The position numbers were made by a program, and so were the translations under genes. 64,000 nt of DNA from an uncultured Erythrobacter sp. (GTDB lineage: Bacteria; Pseudomonadota; Alphaproteobacteria; Sphingomonadales; Sphingomonadaceae), in contig NZ_CANMZM010000003.1 of the NCBI RefSeq assembly GCF_947502395.1, positions 434,001 to 498,000 of the forward strand. The letters are read 5' to 3'. Shown here piece by piece: positions 1-9,477 of this stretch. The notes under the pieces were generated by a model. The model was not told the DNA's origin. It ran no database searches and saw only the letters and a list, made by a program, of their open reading frames with translations. Each line of letters opens with the position of its first letter. Within the stretch, counting starts at the first letter, position 1.

Positions 1-2
1 CT

Positions 3-119
3 GACACCCTTTTGGATGCGATGGCGGCTGAGCCGATCCTTATTGAACGCCCATTGGTGGAAACGGAGAAGGGCGTGGCGATCTGTCGCCCGCAAGACGA
101 GGTTCTTAAACTCCTCTAG
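3..119 (+). CDS. arsC: C-terminal fragment of ArsC-family arsenate reductase (truncated by window edge)
   Basis: Frame 3 reads DTLLDAMAAEPILIERPLVETEKGVAICRPQDEVLKLL*, matching the ArsC C-terminal pattern (P.LIERP.V....V.RP...V..LL). Confidence 0.75.
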   Translation, partial: DTLLDAMAAEPILIERPLVETEKGVAICRPQDEVLKLL

Positions 120-122
120 GGA

Positions 123-1523
123 CTATTCGACAGCCGTGCGGTCCGTTGTCAGCACTTCATCGCGGGTCAGGTTGAGCCAGCTGGCAACAGTTACGGCAAG
201 GCAGATCGCGATAATCGAGCCAAAGCCGAGCCAGTCGCTCACTGAATAGAGCCACACGCCAAGTCCCGGCGCATAAATAAAGCTCGCGCCAGCAACGCTT
301 GCAACGATGCCGGAGGCTTGGCCTTGCTCAGCGCGTGTCACCGCAAGCGACGTGCCTGCGGTCGTGCCAGGGCGAAACAATCCGAAGCCGAGCGAGGCGA
401 TGGCAAAGCCCAAGGATAGCGTGAAGATGGTATCCGCAAAACCCAAGATGGCTGTCCCGGCTGCGGCCACAACCAAGCCCCATAAGGTCGCGGCACGCGG
501 CCCGATTTTGAAGCGCGGTATGATGCCCCATTGCGCAAGCAGTGTCGCAAGAGCGCCAAACACCAGAACCAGGCTGACAATCGCGGTGCCTTCGGTCAGA
601 TTGTCGCGCAAGGCCAACCGGTCGAGCACCAGAAATCCGATGATCCCCATAATCATGGCTTGCGCATGGCCGCCGAACAGGCTGGCGATAACCCAATGGC
701 GAAGCCGCGGCTCAAACCACTTGAGCCTTGGTTGATCGCCGTCTGGCAGGCTAGGCCCATTCTCATCCTCATCTTCGCTGTCGGTATCATCGTCAATCGC
801 ATTGGACGCGTTGGCCCCAGAGCTTGGGTCGCCAAAGGTCTTGCCCCGCGCAGAATACTGCGGCTCGTCATTGGGCAAGTGCAGGCGCACAAGGACGAGC
901 ACGATGATGCCTACCAGAGTGAAGAACCAGAACGGCCCTGTCAGACCAATGCCAAAGAATGGCACAATCATAAGCGGGGCAAGGACAGGGCCCACCACTG
1001 TCCCAAGGCCAAAGCTAGACGCGACAAGCGACAAAGCCTTTGTGCGCTCAGAGCGCGGCGTACGCGCAGCGACATAGGCTTGCACGGCGGGCGGGGCCGC
1101 GCTGCCAAATCCGCCATAGGCACTTCGGGCAATCGCAAACAGGATGAGGGTCCAAGTGCCTGCAAGCCATCCGGAAAGCCCCATCCAAAGGACCGCTGCG
1201 CACAGCGACATTGAAACGATAAACCCGATTAGCCCAAGAGCCATCATCGCCTTACGCCCGCGCTTATCAGACCGTCTTGCCCAAATCGGCGCACAGGCGA
1301 CCCAAAGCAATGCCGACCAAGAATAGGCCAGGCTAATCCAAACATCGTTGATTTTAAGGGCCGTGCCGACCGAAGGCATGACCGAATGCATGGCCGTGTT
1401 ACCGGCTGCCGCCACCAACATCACCATGAACAGCAGAGCCATGCGCCCATTGGAAATGGCGCCGTGGCTTGTCGCCGCTTCAGAATCTGGTCGGCTAGAC
1501 GGGTTTGTCTTGGACATCGCCAC
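123..1523 (-). CDS. MFS transporter
   Basis: 466 aa polytopic protein; MFS-like motif WVACAPIWARRSDKRGRK. Confidence 0.85.
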   Translation of the reverse strand: MAMSKTNPSSRPDSEAATSHGAISNGRMALLFMVMLVAAAGNTAMHSVMPSVGTALKINDVWISLAYSWSALLWVACAPIWARRSDKRGRKAMMALGLIGFIVSMSLCAAVLWMGLSGWLAGTWTLILFAIARSAYGGFGSAAPPAVQAYVAARTPRSERTKALSLVASSFGLGTVVGPVLAPLMIVPFFGIGLTGPFWFFTLVGIIVLVLVRLHLPNDEPQYSARGKTFGDPSSGANASNAIDDDTDSEDEDENGPSLPDGDQPRLKWFEPRLRHWVIASLFGGHAQAMIMGIIGFLVLDRLALRDNLTEGTAIVSLVLVFGALATLLAQWGIIPRFKIGPRAATLWGLVVAAAGTAILGFADTIFTLSLGFAIASLGFGLFRPGTTAGTSLAVTRAEQGQASGIVASVAGASFIYAPGLGVWLYSVSDWLGFGSIIAICLAVTVASWLNLTRDEVLTTDRTAVE

Positions 1524-1596
1524 AGCCGCTAGGCCAGTGGCGCGCGCGGATCAATCGGCGATTGGCCTTTAGGGAATTGTCCTGCGTACCAAGATC

Positions 1597-2427
1597 TTAG
1601 CCAAATGTGTCTTCGATCGCCTCGACGCTCGGTCCGGAAAGCTGGCCAAACATCGCGACAGCGACGGCACACAAGACCATGCCATAGATCATTCCGGTGA
1701 GGCCGCTGGCAAGGCCAAGGATCAATGCGGAAACCAACTCACTCCCAGCGAGCGATGCGACCACACCAAAGATGCCGGTGAAGATAAGGCTTGCCACAAC
1801 CATGATCACGATGATCACGATCCAGAATCCCATGATCGGCCACTGCTTTGGTTTGGTCAGCGCAAAGCTCTTGGTCAGCGCAGTGATCGGGTTGAGCGTT
1901 CCATCAAGCACCAGCACCGGCATCGCCATAGAACAGCGTGCAGCAAGCCAGGCGACGAACAATACAACCGGAATGAATCCAATGAATCCGATAAACGCCG
2001 AGCCCGCGAGACCAGCCAGCAGGGAGATCGGCACGACAACAGCTATCGCACCCAGAAAATACATAACAAAGAACATGATCGCGATTGCAAAAAGGCTGGG
2101 AACCGTTCTGATCCCAGAGCCGAGAGCTTGGCCTACCGTCGGCCTGGCATCGCCCATCAGTGCAACCATTGCAGCATAGCCCGCAAATTGGAATACCACA
2201 GAAAACAGACCGCCGCTTATGAGCGGGCCAGCCATGCTTCCCATCTGCGCTGCGACCACGTCAGGATCGGCGGTAGGGTCGACAATTGCCTGCAGATCGG
2301 GGACCAGCATGTAGAGCGCCACATTCGGCAGCAGTAGAAAGACGGCCGCCACGATCAGTAACAGCGAGAAGTTGGCCTGGACCAGTTCGACCGCACGCGA
2401 CCAACAGCTGTTCATATCAAAATTCAT
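1597..2427 (-). CDS. Polytopic membrane protein, glycerophosphoryl diester phosphodiesterase membrane-domain-like
   Basis: ~276 aa (start [12 protein letters not shown]), several hydrophobic helices; family assignment tentative. Confidence 0.6.
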   Translation of the reverse strand: MNFDMNSCWSRAVELVQANFSLLLIVAAVFLLLPNVALYMLVPDLQAIVDPTADPDVVAAQMGSMAGPLISGGLFSVVFQFAGYAAMVALMGDARPTVGQALGSGIRTVPSLFAIAIMFFVMYFLGAIAVVVPISLLAGLAGSAFIGFIGFIPVVLFVAWLAARCSMAMPVLVLDGTLNPITALTKSFALTKPKQWPIMGFWIVIIVIMVVASLIFTGIFGVVASLAGSELVSALILGLASGLTGMIYGMVLCAVAVAMFGQLSGPSVEAIEDTFG

Positions 2428-2496
2428 CGCGTCCCCTTGGCGCATTTACGCGCATTGACTCTTGATCTTAACCGACATTGCCCCCACGCAAACGCA

Positions 2497-3198
2497 ATGG
2501 CAACCGCTGCTCAGATTTTGCCCCAAACGTTGAACGCTGCGAGTCTCGAATGGCAGCGCGAAAACGAGCCTGTGCCCTACGGACGGGCATTGGAGGCTAT
2601 GGAGGCGCGAAACACAGCAATCTCGGCCGTGGAGGCTTGCGAACAGATTTGGCTGCTCGAACACCCGCCGGTCTACACCGCTGGCACCAGTGCTGATAAG
2701 AGTGAGCTTGTTGATCCGCGCTTCGAGGTGGTCGAGACGGGACGCGGCGGGCGCTACACCTATCACGGGCCGGGTCAGCGCGTCGGCTATCTCATGCTCG
2801 ACCTTGGGAAGCGCGGAAAGGATGTGCGCTGTTTCGTCCATGCGATTGAAGGTTGGGTGATCGACACGCTATCGGATTTCGGTGTGGAGGCATGGCGGGC
2901 CGAAGGGCGTGTGGGAATTTGGTGCGAAGACATCGATGGGCGAGAAGCCAAGATTGGCGCCATTGGTGTGCGCGTGCGCCGCTGGGTGACGATGCACGGA
3001 TTCTCGGTCAATCTCGATCCGGACCTGACGCATTTTGGCGGGATTGTCCCTTGCGGTATCGACGAATTTGGTGTCACCAGCCTTGCGCGGCTGGGCAAGA
3101 ATGTCTCGACTGATGCTTGGGACGAAGCGCTGATCACGCGCGCGGACGGATTTTTGGGTGCGCTTGAGGCGGCCCGGCAGAGGACATGTCGAACATGA
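2497..3198 (+). CDS. lipB: Lipoyl(octanoyl) transferase LipB
   Basis: Motifs [60 protein letters not shown]; start chosen at internal ATG 2497. Confidence 0.93.
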   Translation: MATAAQILPQTLNAASLEWQRENEPVPYGRALEAMEARNTAISAVEACEQIWLLEHPPVYTAGTSADKSELVDPRFEVVETGRGGRYTYHGPGQRVGYLMLDLGKRGKDVRCFVHAIEGWVIDTLSDFGVEAWRAEGRVGIWCEDIDGREAKIGAIGVRVRRWVTMHGFSVNLDPDLTHFGGIVPCGIDEFGVTSLARLGKNVSTDAWDEALITRADGFLGALEAARQRTCRT

Positions 3199-3545
3199 AG
3201 ATTGTTCAGGGTTTGGCGCTGGCAGCGCCGCTGCTTTTGCTTACCGCCTGCGAAGAGGAAGCGCCCGAGCCGATTGCAGCGGAGACCGGCGGAGAGGCCG
3301 CTGGGGAAGTCTTAGGCGGGACGATCAGCGATGAGATGATCCCGCTGGAGGAGCTTACATCGACATCTCCCCCAGCGGAGCGCTCGGCCAGCGAAAGCTC
3401 GGACGGAGGAAGGGCAGCTCCTCAGGATGAACCCGTCGAGACGATTGCGACTGAGCCCACCGGGCCGATTACGGGTGGTCCAGTGCGCCCAGAGCCAGAA
3501 ACGCCAGAGGCCGAGCCAATTGGTGATGGCCCGGCCTCTCAGTAG
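3186..3545 (+). CDS. Small lipoprotein, acidic/proline-rich
   Basis: Signal peptide with lipobox LLTAC; overlaps the lipB 3' end; low-complexity E/P/T tail. Confidence 0.55.
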   Translation: MSNMKIVQGLALAAPLLLLTACEEEAPEPIAAETGGEAAGEVLGGTISDEMIPLEELTSTSPPAERSASESSDGGRAAPQDEPVETIATEPTGPITGGPVRPEPETPEAEPIGDGPASQ

Positions 3546-3557
3546 CTCACGCGACGC

Positions 3558-4673
3558 TCAAGCTGCGCTTGCGGCTGCTTTTTCCTCTTCCATCGTTGGA
3601 TAGTCGATGTAGCCCTCTGGGATCGGGAAATACCAGCTCTTGGGTACGTCCTTGTTCGGGTTGAATGCGGCACCCGCCGCGATCCGTTTGTCGAGGTCGG
3701 GGTTGGAGATATAGGGGCGGCCGAAACTCACCGCATCGCAGCGCCCGCTCGACACATCATCGTCGGCTTCCTGTGCGGAGTAATCTGAATTGAGGATCAG
3801 CGCGCCGGAGTAAAGGCCGCGGATCAGCGCATCCTGCTTGGGCACATCGGTCTGACCAAAAGTACCATTGGGGCCCGGCTGGCGCAGTTCAAGATAAGCG
3901 AGACCAAGATCATTGATCACCTTGGTTGCAGCGCCAAAGATGCTTTCCGGATCGCTGTCATCGGTGCCTTGGCTGTCGCCATTGGGAGAAAGGCGGATAC
4001 CCACCTTGTCCGCGCCCCAGACATCGACCAGTCGCTCGAGCACTTCGCGCATGAAACGAGTGCGGTTTTCAGGCGAACCGCCATACTCGTCTTCGCGGTG
4101 GTTGGTGCCGTTGCGCAGGAACTGGTCGACCAGATAACCGTTCGCGCCGTGGAGTTGGACACTGTCAAAACCGGCCTTCTTGGCGTTTTCAGCTGCGCGC
4201 TGATAATCATCCAGCGTGCGGTTGATATCGTCCTTGGTCATCGCGCGAGCGACATCATATTCTTGCCGTCCCACCGGCGTATGCGCTTCGCCGGGGGCCT
4301 TGGTTTCGCTGGCCGAGAAAGGGCGCTCGCCGTCGAGGAAATAGGACGAGACGATCCGGCCCATATGCCAAAGCTGCATGGAGAAGAGACCGCCTGCTTC
4401 CTTCACGCCTTCAACGATTGGCTTCCACGCTTCGGTCTGTTCATCGCTCCAAATACCGGGGGCAGATGGCCAGCCGAGCCCCTCGGTGCTGATGCCGGTT
4501 GCCTCGGTCAGGATCATGCCTGCGCCCGCGCGCTGCTTGTAATAAGTCCCCATCATTTCATTGGGCACAAACATCGGCTTTGCAGCACGGCCGCGAGTGA
4601 GGGGAGCCATGAAAATACGGTTCTTGGCTTCGAGCGCCCCCATTTTGAGCGGCTGAAAAAGAGCGTCATGCAT
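3558..4673 (-). CDS. Old yellow enzyme family alkene/N-ethylmaleimide reductase
   Basis: MHDALFQPLKMGALEAKNRIFMAPLTRGRA, GFDSVQLHGANGYLVDQFLRNGTNHREDEYGGSPENRTRF. Confidence 0.93.
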   Translation of the reverse strand: MHDALFQPLKMGALEAKNRIFMAPLTRGRAAKPMFVPNEMMGTYYKQRAGAGMILTEATGISTEGLGWPSAPGIWSDEQTEAWKPIVEGVKEAGGLFSMQLWHMGRIVSSYFLDGERPFSASETKAPGEAHTPVGRQEYDVARAMTKDDINRTLDDYQRAAENAKKAGFDSVQLHGANGYLVDQFLRNGTNHREDEYGGSPENRTRFMREVLERLVDVWGADKVGIRLSPNGDSQGTDDSDPESIFGAATKVINDLGLAYLELRQPGPNGTFGQTDVPKQDALIRGLYSGALILNSDYSAQEADDDVSSGRCDAVSFGRPYISNPDLDKRIAAGAAFNPNKDVPKSWYFPIPEGYIDYPTMEEEKAAASAA

Positions 4674-4741
4674 TGGTGGATATCCTCCAGATCAGTTTCA
4701 TTTGGCTATTCACTTGGAGGCGATCGGGCTAGGGCGCAAGC

Positions 4742-5686
4742 ATGGAAACGGTTGAACGCCAAGAAGAGAAAGTTGCGAGCAAGCTTATTGCTCCTCCATC
4801 GGCTGTGCGCTCTGCCATGCTTTTCAGTGCGCTCTTGCTGGGCAATGTGGCGCTTGCTTTGGGGCCATGGCTGGTGCGGCTTGCCGATACGGGAGAGGTG
4901 AGTTCGGCCTTCTGGCGATTGTTCCTGGCGCTGCCGTTTTTGGTGCTGTTTGCACGCATGGCGGGACAGCCCATGCGGGGCCTGCCGAAGAAGACGCTGA
5001 TCGTGGTGGCGATCGGCAGCATTGCCTTCGCAAGCGACTTGGCCAGTTGGCACATCGGGATTGAGATGACGCGGCTGGGCAATGCAACGCTGTTCGGCAA
5101 TGGCGGCTCGATCATCCTGTTGTTCTGGGGCTTTATCGTCGCACGCATGATGCCCAAGGGCTTCGAATGGCTCGCGATAGTCTGTGCGCTTGGCGGGGCA
5201 GGGATCCTGCTGGGGCGCTCTTTGGAGATTTCCGCTGAGACCTTCGTCGGCGACCTGTTCTGCATCACCGCAGGCCTGCTTTACGCGGTCTATCTCCTCA
5301 CCTTGCAGAAGGAACGCAGCGCATATGGATCATGGAGCTTGCTCGTCTGGGTAAGCATTTTCGCCTGCCCCTATTTGCTTGGCATCGCGCTGATGTTGGG
5401 AGAACCCGTGTGGCCGACCGATTGGACGCCGATTATCGTGCTGTTTGTGACCAGCCAGCTGATTGGGCAGGGGCTGATGGTCTATTCTTTGGGCCACTTC
5501 CCGCCGCTGATTATCGGGCTGACGCTGCTGACCCAACCCGCGATTGCAGCGGTGATTGGGTACTTTGCGTTTGACGAAGTTCTGAGCGCGCTGGATGTTG
5601 TGGGAATGCTGCTTTTAGGGAGCGCGCTTGTTGTGGCGCGGGTGGCTCAATCCAAACCCGTCACCCCAGCGAAAGGTGGGGTCTAG
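4742..5686 (+). CDS. EamA/DMT-family transporter; C-terminus encoded by a palindromic repeat
   Basis: 314 aa with ~10 hydrophobic segments; final residues VTPAKGGV coincide with the repeat at 5659-5686. Confidence 0.85.
   Translation: METVERQEEKVASKLIAPPSAVRSAMLFSALLLGNVALALGPWLVRLADTGEVSSAFWRLFLALPFLVLFARMAGQPMRGLPKKTLIVVAIGSIAFASDLASWHIGIEMTRLGNATLFGNGGSIILLFWGFIVARMMPKGFEWLAIVCALGGAGILLGRSLEISAETFVGDLFCITAGLLYAVYLLTLQKERSAYGSWSLLVWVSIFACPYLLGIALMLGEPVWPTDWTPIIVLFVTSQLIGQGLMVYSLGHFPPLIIGLTLLTQPAIAAVIGYFAFDEVLSALDVVGMLLLGSALVVARVAQSKPVTPAKGGV
5659..5686 (-). repeat. Palindromic repeat copy A
   Basis: CGTCACCCCAGCGAAAGGTGGGGTCTAG; near reverse complement of 6011-6037 (25/27 by eye). Confidence 0.8.
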
Positions 5687-5711
5687 GGCCACAATCGGTT
5701 AAGTTTGCCCA

Positions 5712-6004
5712 ATGCAGCGCGGCGGCTACGTCTACATCATGACCAACAAACGCTACGGCGTGATGTACATCGGTGTGACCCGCGACAAGCCGCTCGGGTC
5801 ACTCAGCACCGCGAGGGCAGAGGGAGCGAGTTCACTTCAAAGTACCGCTGCACAAGCCTCGTTTAGGTCGAAGAGCACCCCACGATTGAAGAGGCCATCG
5901 CCCGCGAAAAGGCCATGAAAGCTTGGAAGCGCGAATGGAAGATCGAGGCAATAGAGAAGCAGAACCCTGCGTGGGAGGACCTCTACTTCAAGCTTTTGTC
6001 ATAA
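5712..6004 (+). pseudogene. GIY-YIG nuclease family gene, frameshifted and with an in-frame stop
   Basis: N-term MQRGGYVYIMTNKRYGVMYIGVTRDK in frame of 5712; then, in another frame, ARVTQHREGRGSEFTSKYRCTSLV*VEEHPTIEEAIAREKAMKAWKREWKIEAIEKQNPAWEDLYFKLLS*; TAG at 5864-5866. Confidence 0.88.
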
Positions 6005-6010
6005 CCGCCC

Positions 6011-6037
6011 GAGACCCCAGCTTTCGCTGGGGTGACG
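6011..6037 (+). repeat. Palindromic repeat copy B
   Basis: GAGACCCCAGCTTTCGCTGGGGTGACG; perfect 7 bp stem CCCCAGC/GCTGGGG; inverted relative to copy A. Confidence 0.8.
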
Positions 6038-6106
6038 AAAAAAAGAGAAACCGTCATGCCAGTGGAGTCATAGACGGCCGTAGGCCACCGCTGGCATCTA
6101 GGGCGC

Positions 6107-6361
6107 TCATACTCGTTCAAAAACAACAAAAACACCGTTTGAAACTTCTTCAAAAGCGAATGTGTAGCCTCCCCCTTCATAGATTCGGAAATCGCGGGGT
6201 TGACCATACAATGGGTCACGCAAAGAGACGGTTCTTGAGTGTTTGGTGCATACATTCCAATAGTTGCACGGCCAATGCGGCATAGCCTCGCCTTGTATAG
6301 GTGTTCCGGCGAACCGCCACCCTTTCAGGCGATTGAAAAGCGAGGCCTTTAGAGACCTCAC
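6107..6361 (-). CDS. Hypothetical 84 aa protein, GTG start overlapping nadA stop
   Basis: GTGA overlap with the nadA stop suggests translational coupling; no family recognised. Confidence 0.35.
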   Translation of the reverse strand: MRSLKASLFNRLKGWRFAGTPIQGEAMPHWPCNYWNVCTKHSRTVSLRDPLYGQPRDFRIYEGGGYTFAFEEVSNGVFVVFERV

Positions 6362-7356
6362 CCCCTAAACTTCACAAAGCCCAAATCGCCCTGACCCACA
6401 GTCCCGCTGGCCATCTCGAGCATCTTGTCGAGGCTCTTCTTCGCTTGCACGCGCAGCTCCTCGTCCATTTCGATGCGTGGTTCCAGGTCGCAAAGGGCGG
6501 TGTACATCTTCTCCATGGTGTTGAGCGCCATGTAGGGGCAGATGTTGCAGTTGCAGTTGCCGTCGGCACCGGGCGCTCCGATGAAGGTTTTCTCAGGCAG
6601 CGCCTTTTCCATCTGGTGCATAATGTGCGGCTCGGTCGCGACGATCAGTGTGTCGCCTTCGAAGCTTTGCGCGAATTTCAGAATGCCGCTGGTCGAACCC
6701 ACGTAATCGGCGTGGTCGACAATCGCTGGCGGGCATTCGGGGTGCGCAGCAACCGGCGCGCCCGGGTGCTGTTCTTTGAGCTTGAGAAGCTCGGTCTCAG
6801 AAAACGCCTCATGAACCACACACACGCCCGGCCAAAGCAGCATTTCGCGGTTGAAATTGCGGGACAGCCAGCCGCCCAAGTGACGGTCGGGGCCAAAGAT
6901 GATCTTTTGGTCTTCCGGGATCTGCGCAAGGATCGTCTCGGCGCTCGAGCTGGTGACGATGATGTCGCTGAGCGCCTTCACCTCGGTTGAGCAATTGATG
7001 TAGGTCAGCGCAATGTGATCGGGGTTTGCCTCACGAAAAGCCTTGAACTTCTCTGGCGGGCAGCTGTCTTCAAGGCTGCACCCTGCGTCCATATCGGGCA
7101 GGATCACGGTCTTCTCTGGCGAGAGGATCTTGGCGGTTTCGGCCATAAATTTGACCCCGCAAAACAAGATCACATCTGCGTCGGTCTCTGCAGCCTTGCG
7201 CGATAACTCAAGGCTGTCGCCCACGAAATCGGCAATGTCCTGAATATCGGGCGTCTGGTAATAGTGCGCGAGGATCACCGCGTTGCGCTCTTCCTTAAGG
7301 CGCTTGATTTCCGCGTGGAGCTCTGCCCCGCTTGGCACTTTGCTTTCAAAACTCAT
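6358..7356 (-). CDS. nadA: Quinolinate synthase NadA
   Basis: NAVILAHYYQTPDIQDIADFVGDSLELSRKA; GADGNCNCNICPYMALNTMEKMY. Confidence 0.95.
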   Translation of the reverse strand: MSFESKVPSGAELHAEIKRLKEERNAVILAHYYQTPDIQDIADFVGDSLELSRKAAETDADVILFCGVKFMAETAKILSPEKTVILPDMDAGCSLEDSCPPEKFKAFREANPDHIALTYINCSTEVKALSDIIVTSSSAETILAQIPEDQKIIFGPDRHLGGWLSRNFNREMLLWPGVCVVHEAFSETELLKLKEQHPGAPVAAHPECPPAIVDHADYVGSTSGILKFAQSFEGDTLIVATEPHIMHQMEKALPEKTFIGAPGADGNCNCNICPYMALNTMEKMYTALCDLEPRIEMDEELRVQAKKSLDKMLEMASGTVGQGDLGFVKFRG

Positions 7357-7509
7357 TGATGCATCCCTGAGTAGTTGGCCTGCTAACTATCTTGCGCTTT
7401 AGATAGGCATAATTGCGGGCATTTGCGAGTGTGGATTTGATCCACACACTTTGCGAATGACTCGCGCGAATTCTGTGCTAGCCTCCTGCCCAATGGAGGG
7501 GAAATCGCA

Positions 7510-9120
7510 ATGTATGAGCTTGATCTCAAAGAGGCCTATTGCCCGGCGCAAACCGACACTGAGTATAAAGAGCGCACGATTGAAGGCGTGCTTCGAGAGC
7601 AGGTGGAGATACGCCCTGACGCGCTTGCCCTGCGTGAATTACTGGAGGACGGCTCGGCTGGGCGCGATTGGACCTATGCGGAACTTCTCGCAGATGCAGA
7701 GCGCTGCGGACGGGCGCTTGCCTCGCGTCACTCGGCGGGAACACGCATTGCGGTGATGGGAGGCAATTGCCCGGAATGGGTGCTGGTACAGCTGGGCGCG
7801 GCGATGGCCGGTCTTGTGATCGTAACCATCAACCCCAGCTTCATCGCCCGCGAAGTGCGATATGTGCTTGAGCAGTCTAGCTCTGGCGCGGTCTATTACC
7901 AGCCGAACGTGCGTGGATCGGCCTTGCGCCCTGTGGTGGATGAGGCGGCGGCAGGCCTCGCGGCATCGGAATACATCCTCGATATGACCGATCACGGCGA
8001 ACTGTTCGCGGGCGAGAATGATGGTGAGCTGCGTGAGACGCAGCCGCGTGATATTGTGATGATCCAATACACTTCGGGCACCACCGGCTTTCCTAAAGGC
8101 GTACTGCTTCACCAGCATGGTCTCGTCCAATCGAACAAGGATATCTTCGAGCGCTGGAACATCGGAGCAGGGCAGAAAGTGACCTGCCCGTTCCCACTGT
8201 TCCACACTGCTGGCAGTGCTGTGTGTGTTCTGGGGACGATTTCGCAAGGGGGCACACTGCTCTTGGTCTCGGTGTTCGATCCCGTTGCTGTCGCCAAGGC
8301 GATCGAACGCGAAGAGCCCGAAGTTCTGGGCGGTGTCGCCACCATGCTCTTTGCGATTATGGAAGCGGCCAAGGCCACGGGCACCGATGTATCGAGCGTT
8401 CAGACCGTGCTTTCAGGAGGGGCTATGGTGCCGCCAGAATTGAACCGCGCCGCGCGAGAGACTTTCGGTGTCCCGATCCTGATCGTTTACGGCCAAACCG
8501 AGACTAGCCCAGCGATCACCGCCGCATGGCCCACTGACACGGGTGCAGAGCTGATGGAGACCATCGGCCAGCCGTGCAGCCATATGGAAGTGTCAATCCG
8601 CAACCCTGCTGACAACAGCGTGTGCACGGTCGATGAGCAGGGTGAGATTTGCATGCGCGGCTTTAATATGATGGCGGGCTATAACGACAATCCGCAGGCC
8701 ACCGCAGAGACAATCGACAAAGACGGCTGGCTGCACACGGGTGATTTGGGGAGCATTTCTGCCCGTGGCTATGTGAAGATCACGGGCCGGGTGAAAGAAA
8801 TGATCATTCGCGGCGGTGAGAACCTCTTCCCCGCCGAAATCGAGGCGGCGATGATCGAGCATCCTGCCATCGCCGAAGTCGCTGTAGCAGGAGTGCCCGA
8901 TGAGAAGTGGGGCGAAATCGTCGCCTGCTTTATGCGGCTTGCCGATGGCGCTGACCGCCCTTCGGACGATGATCTAAAAGCCTTTGTGCGCGAGCGCTTG
9001 TCTCCGCAAAAGACCCCTGCGCACTGGGTTTGGTTGAAGGAGTTCCCACTGACAGGATCGGGGAAGATCCAGAAGTTTCAGCTTGCGGAGGATTTCGCGA
9101 AGAGTATATTGACTACGTAG
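7510..9120 (+). CDS. AMP-binding fatty-acyl-CoA synthetase/ligase
   Basis: IQYTSGTTGFPKGVLLHQ; VYGQTETSP; GWLHTGDLG; VKEMIIRGGENLFPAEIE. Confidence 0.93.
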   Translation: MYELDLKEAYCPAQTDTEYKERTIEGVLREQVEIRPDALALRELLEDGSAGRDWTYAELLADAERCGRALASRHSAGTRIAVMGGNCPEWVLVQLGAAMAGLVIVTINPSFIAREVRYVLEQSSSGAVYYQPNVRGSALRPVVDEAAAGLAASEYILDMTDHGELFAGENDGELRETQPRDIVMIQYTSGTTGFPKGVLLHQHGLVQSNKDIFERWNIGAGQKVTCPFPLFHTAGSAVCVLGTISQGGTLLLVSVFDPVAVAKAIEREEPEVLGGVATMLFAIMEAAKATGTDVSSVQTVLSGGAMVPPELNRAARETFGVPILIVYGQTETSPAITAAWPTDTGAELMETIGQPCSHMEVSIRNPADNSVCTVDEQGEICMRGFNMMAGYNDNPQATAETIDKDGWLHTGDLGSISARGYVKITGRVKEMIIRGGENLFPAEIEAAMIEHPAIAEVAVAGVPDEKWGEIVACFMRLADGADRPSDDDLKAFVRERLSPQKTPAHWVWLKEFPLTGSGKIQKFQLAEDFAKSILTT

Positions 9121-9138
9121 TAGTGCGGGGGGGAGAAA

Positions 9139-9477
9139 ATGGGGCAGGCAGCACCTTTAAGCGCAAAAGAGAAGTTCGGTGTGCTTGGAGTTATTGTGCT
9201 TCTAGTGGTGATTGGACTCGCCGTCTCCTATGTTATTGGGGAAAATGCGTCAATTCCCCAGTATCTTCCGCTTGCAATTTCTTTGGTGTTGGCGGCCTTT
9301 ACGACATTAATATTTGTGGGCTTGTTTCAAGCCGTATCAATGCTGGGTTTCTCCACATTTGTCACGTTCTTCGGGACCGGTGACGTGTCCATTGAGGAAC
9401 TACGAGAAGTCTTTGCTCCCGTTTTTGAGGCTTTTGCGGGGTTGCTAGAAGGAGACTCAAGTGACAACGCTCAGTGA
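9139..9477 (+). CDS. Small membrane protein of unknown function
   Basis: Two hydrophobic helices followed by a soluble acidic tail; overlaps next ORF by 17 nt. Confidence 0.6.
   Translation: MGQAAPLSAKEKFGVLGVIVLLVVIGLAVSYVIGENASIPQYLPLAISLVLAAFTTLIFVGLFQAVSMLGFSTFVTFFGTGDVSIEELREVFAPVFEAFAGLLEGDSSDNAQ

Noticed and set aside
3969-4901. 310 aa plus-strand ORF opposite the OYE gene
   Set aside because: Shadow ORF antisense to a clear OYE-family gene, also overlapping the DMT transporter start.
5923-6285. 120 aa plus-strand ORF over the GIY-YIG remnant and repeat
   Set aside because: Out of frame with the recognisable GIY-YIG C-terminus and crosses the palindromic repeat; typical spurious ORF.
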